Of a stretch of DNA of 7,108 bases, positions 5,620-7,108 are shown piece after piece. How positions within the stretch are numbered: position 1 is the stretch's first letter; every line of letters starts with the position of its first letter. Source of the DNA: an uncultured Chitinophagaceae bacterium. GTDB lineage: Bacteria; Bacteroidota; Bacteroidia; Chitinophagales; Chitinophagaceae. Under the pieces are notes generated by a model. That model did no database searches. It saw nothing but the letters and a program-made list of their open reading frames with translations, and was not told the DNA's origin. Made by a program: the position numbers and the translations under genes. Where the stretch lies: the NCBI GenBank assembly GCA_903841915.1, contig CAIMKO010000258.1, positions 1 to 7,108 of the forward strand. Reading direction: 5' to 3'.

Positions 5620-5653
5620 GAGGAGTCGGGAGTCTGGGGTCGTAAGTCGGGAG
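5619..5653. repeat. GTCGGGAG-type degenerate intergenic repeat
   Basis: Three diverged copies of an AGTCGGG-like unit (around 5624-5630, 5631-5639 and 5644-5653) begin at the last base of the acyltransferase stop codon. The purine-rich composition stands out from the AT-rich flanks. Similar words recur between genes in Bacteroidetes genomes as I recall; function unknown. Confidence 0.55.
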
Positions 5654-5710
5654 AAAGAAGTACATTAATATTAATCAGTACAAAAAATACATACTCAAGT
5701 CTATAAAGTA

Positions 5711-5767
5711 AAAGCTGCGAGCTGTAAGTTATTAGCTTCGAGCATAGCTCACGGCTCATAGCTTTTT
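5711..5767 (+). terminator. Imperfect inverted repeat with T-run; possible terminator within an AGCT/GAGC repeat patch
   Basis: The arm AAAGCTGCGAGCTGTAAG (5711-5728) pairs imperfectly, with G-T pairs, to CTCACGGCTCATAGCTTT near 5748-5765, ending in a run of six T (5763-5768). The patch between and after holds further AGCTTCGAGC and GCTCATAGCTAT words, so it may be a repeat family rather than a dedicated terminator. It lies 92 bp after the acyltransferase gene and 124 bp before the permease start. From 5782 to 5891 I see only AT-rich leader sequence, with a 10-bp AT inverted repeat (5854-5863 with 5881-5890) just before the permease ATG. Confidence 0.4.
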
Positions 5768-5891
5768 TGCTCATAGCTATTCATCATTAAAGACGATCAT
5801 AAGCTGTCTATCGGACTATTCAAGTTTAATAGCTTTCCTCATGCCTGCTAGCAAATAAAATATATCTTTAAAAGCAAGAAATATTTTATTC

Positions 5892-7108
5892 ATGGCCGGA
5901 TTCAAACGCACGCTTTCATTAGGTACAACCATTGCTATTGTGGTGGGCGGCGTGATCGGTTCCGGCATTTTCATGAAGCCTGCATTGATGGCTTCTCAAT
6001 TAGGTTCACCAATTTTATTATTGAGTGTTTGGATCGTTGCGGGTTGTATCACATTGTTTGGTGCATTGAGCAATGCTGAAGTGGCAGCTATGTTTCCTGA
6101 AACAGGCGGACAATATATCTTCTTCAAAAAAATGTACGGTGAAGCATTTGCATTCTTATATGGATGGGCGGCATTTGCCGTCTTCAACACAGGTGGAAAT
6201 GCATCCATTGCTTATGTATGTTCTCAGTACACAAATTATTTTATTGAACTGCCGAGATTCGCTGCTGCTACAGAACATGCATGGTTACTGCATATTCCCG
6301 GCGTAGGTAATATTTTCCCTTTAGAGAATTTTGGTGTGAAACTCCTCACCATTTTTATTATACTCATCTTAAGCGGCATCAATTATTACAGTGTTCAGTA
6401 CGGCGGTACATTGCAACGTATCCTCACTTTATTAAAAGCGATCGCCATTGTATTATTGATAGGAGGAATTTTATTTTCTGGAAAAGGATCCACACATAAT
6501 ATCATCACATCCATTCCAAACATGCCGCATGGAATGGCATTGGTAAGTGCATATATGGCTGCGATTGCCGGTGCATTCTGGGCTTACGACGGATGGAACA
6601 ATATCACATTTGTTGCAGGTGAAGTAAAGAATCCGCAGCAGAATATCCCGAAGAGTCTATTCTTCGGATTGTTTTTTTGTATCGTCATCTATGCATTGAT
6701 CAATCTGGCTTATGTGTATGTATTGCCTATTGCACAATTATCTACTTCATCTTTTGTTGCATCTGATGCTGCAACGGTAACATGGGGGATCATTGGTGGA
6801 AGCATCATTGCATTGATGGTCATCATTTCAACATTGGGAACAACGAATGCAAATGTGCTGGCAACAGCACGTGTTACTTATTCGATGGGCGAAGACAATA
6901 AATGGTTTGCATGGGCAGGAAAAAAACAAAACAAGTATGATACACCGGGTAATGCATTATTACTGAATGCTGCATGGTCGGTCTTGTTGATACTTAGCGG
7001 TTCTTTTGATATGCTTACGGATATGCTCATTTTCGTCAGCTGGTTTTTTTACGGTATGAGCGCATTAGGTGTTTTTATCCTTCGTAAAAAAATGAAAGAT
7101 GTGGAACG
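5892..7108 (+). CDS. APC-superfamily amino acid permease (C-terminus cut off by window edge)
   Basis: This is a secondary transporter for amino acids in the inner membrane. The 405 visible codons are open to the window edge; relatives are about 430-490 residues, so the last one or two helices are missing. TM1 contains the unwound substrate-binding stretch GGVIGSGIF (19-27). ALSNAEVAAMFPETGGQY (58-75) is the conserved TM2 to loop region. FWAYDGWNNITFVAGEVKNP (229-248) is the TM6 signature of the LAT/SteT-like branch, which mostly exchanges or imports neutral amino acids. ATARVTYSMGEDN follows in the TM8 loop. The substrate cannot be assigned. The ATG at 5892 gives the normal short N-terminus (MAGFKRTLSL) for this branch. 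The 272-bp upstream gap with repeats and a possible terminator suggests its own promoter, though no convincing -33/-7 pair was found. Confidence 0.93.
   Translation, partial: MAGFKRTLSLGTTIAIVVGGVIGSGIFMKPALMASQLGSPILLLSVWIVAGCITLFGALSNAEVAAMFPETGGQYIFFKKMYGEAFAFLYGWAAFAVFNTGGNASIAYVCSQYTNYFIELPRFAAATEHAWLLHIPGVGNIFPLENFGVKLLTIFIILILSGINYYSVQYGGTLQRILTLLKAIAIVLLIGGILFSGKGSTHNIITSIPNMPHGMALVSAYMAAIAGAFWAYDGWNNITFVAGEVKNPQQNIPKSLFFGLFFCIVIYALINLAYVYVLPIAQLSTSSFVASDAATVTWGIIGGSIIALMVIISTLGTTNANVLATARVTYSMGEDNKWFAWAGKKQNKYDTPGNALLLNAAWSVLLILSGSFDMLTDMLIFVSWFFYGMSALGVFILRKKMKDVE

Noticed and set aside
5586..5774. Minus-strand 62-codon ORF
   Set aside because: It runs through the intergenic repeat patches and has the Pro/Ser/Leu composition those repeats produce; no family resemblance.
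5854..5891. AT-only inverted repeat before the permease ATG as a riboswitch or operator
   Set aside because: A 10-bp A/T stem with a 17-nt loop shows no riboswitch signature and is likely chance in this composition.

Overview
The window looks like chromosomal DNA of a Bacteroidetes bacterium, most likely from the Chitinophagaceae/Sphingobacteriia side. This is inferred from three things: the AT-leaning base composition, TAnnTTTG-type -7 promoter elements with little sign of Shine-Dalgarno sequences, and intergenic repeat families that resemble ones I associate with that phylum. No phage, CRISPR array, rRNA or tRNA was recognised.

Layout. Positions 1-1866 (minus strand) hold an error-prone polymerase operon, umuD then umuC, with umuC running off the left edge. 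A DUF559 (Vsr-like fold) nuclease gene sits between umuD and umuC. It is bracketed by two near-identical 31-bp inverted repeats (977-1007 and 1415-1445), each carrying a CCCCC/GGGGG hairpin. The repeats reach the last codons of umuD and the start codon of umuC, so the 0.46-kb segment looks like a small mobile unit dropped into the umuD/umuC junction. Positions 1867-1939 are a divergent promoter region with a palindrome. Positions 1940-2548 (plus) encode a 2H-phosphoesterase / 2'-5' RNA ligase-like protein. Positions 2549-2754 contain a large palindromic repeat whose 3' arm is interrupted by a second hairpin. Positions 2755-3834 encode a PA0069-type (SPL-like) radical SAM protein. Positions 3872-4388 encode a type II toxin-antitoxin pair with overlapping genes. 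Positions 4486-5619 encode a membrane acyltransferase (acyltransferase-3 family). Positions 5620-5891 hold two intergenic repeat patches, one possibly a terminator. Positions 5892-7108 encode an APC-superfamily amino acid permease truncated by the right edge.

How they work together. UmuD and UmuC should form a translesion polymerase system. However, UmuD has Ala and Arg where the family has the catalytic Ser and Lys, and Thr in place of the usual Ala/Cys before the cleaved Gly. The ORF is intact, so it probably makes a full-length protein that cannot cleave itself. The two most notable points are this apparently non-cleavable UmuD and the DUF559 inverted-repeat unit that splits umuD from umuC while leaving both reading frames usable. 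The remaining genes look like independent transcription units.
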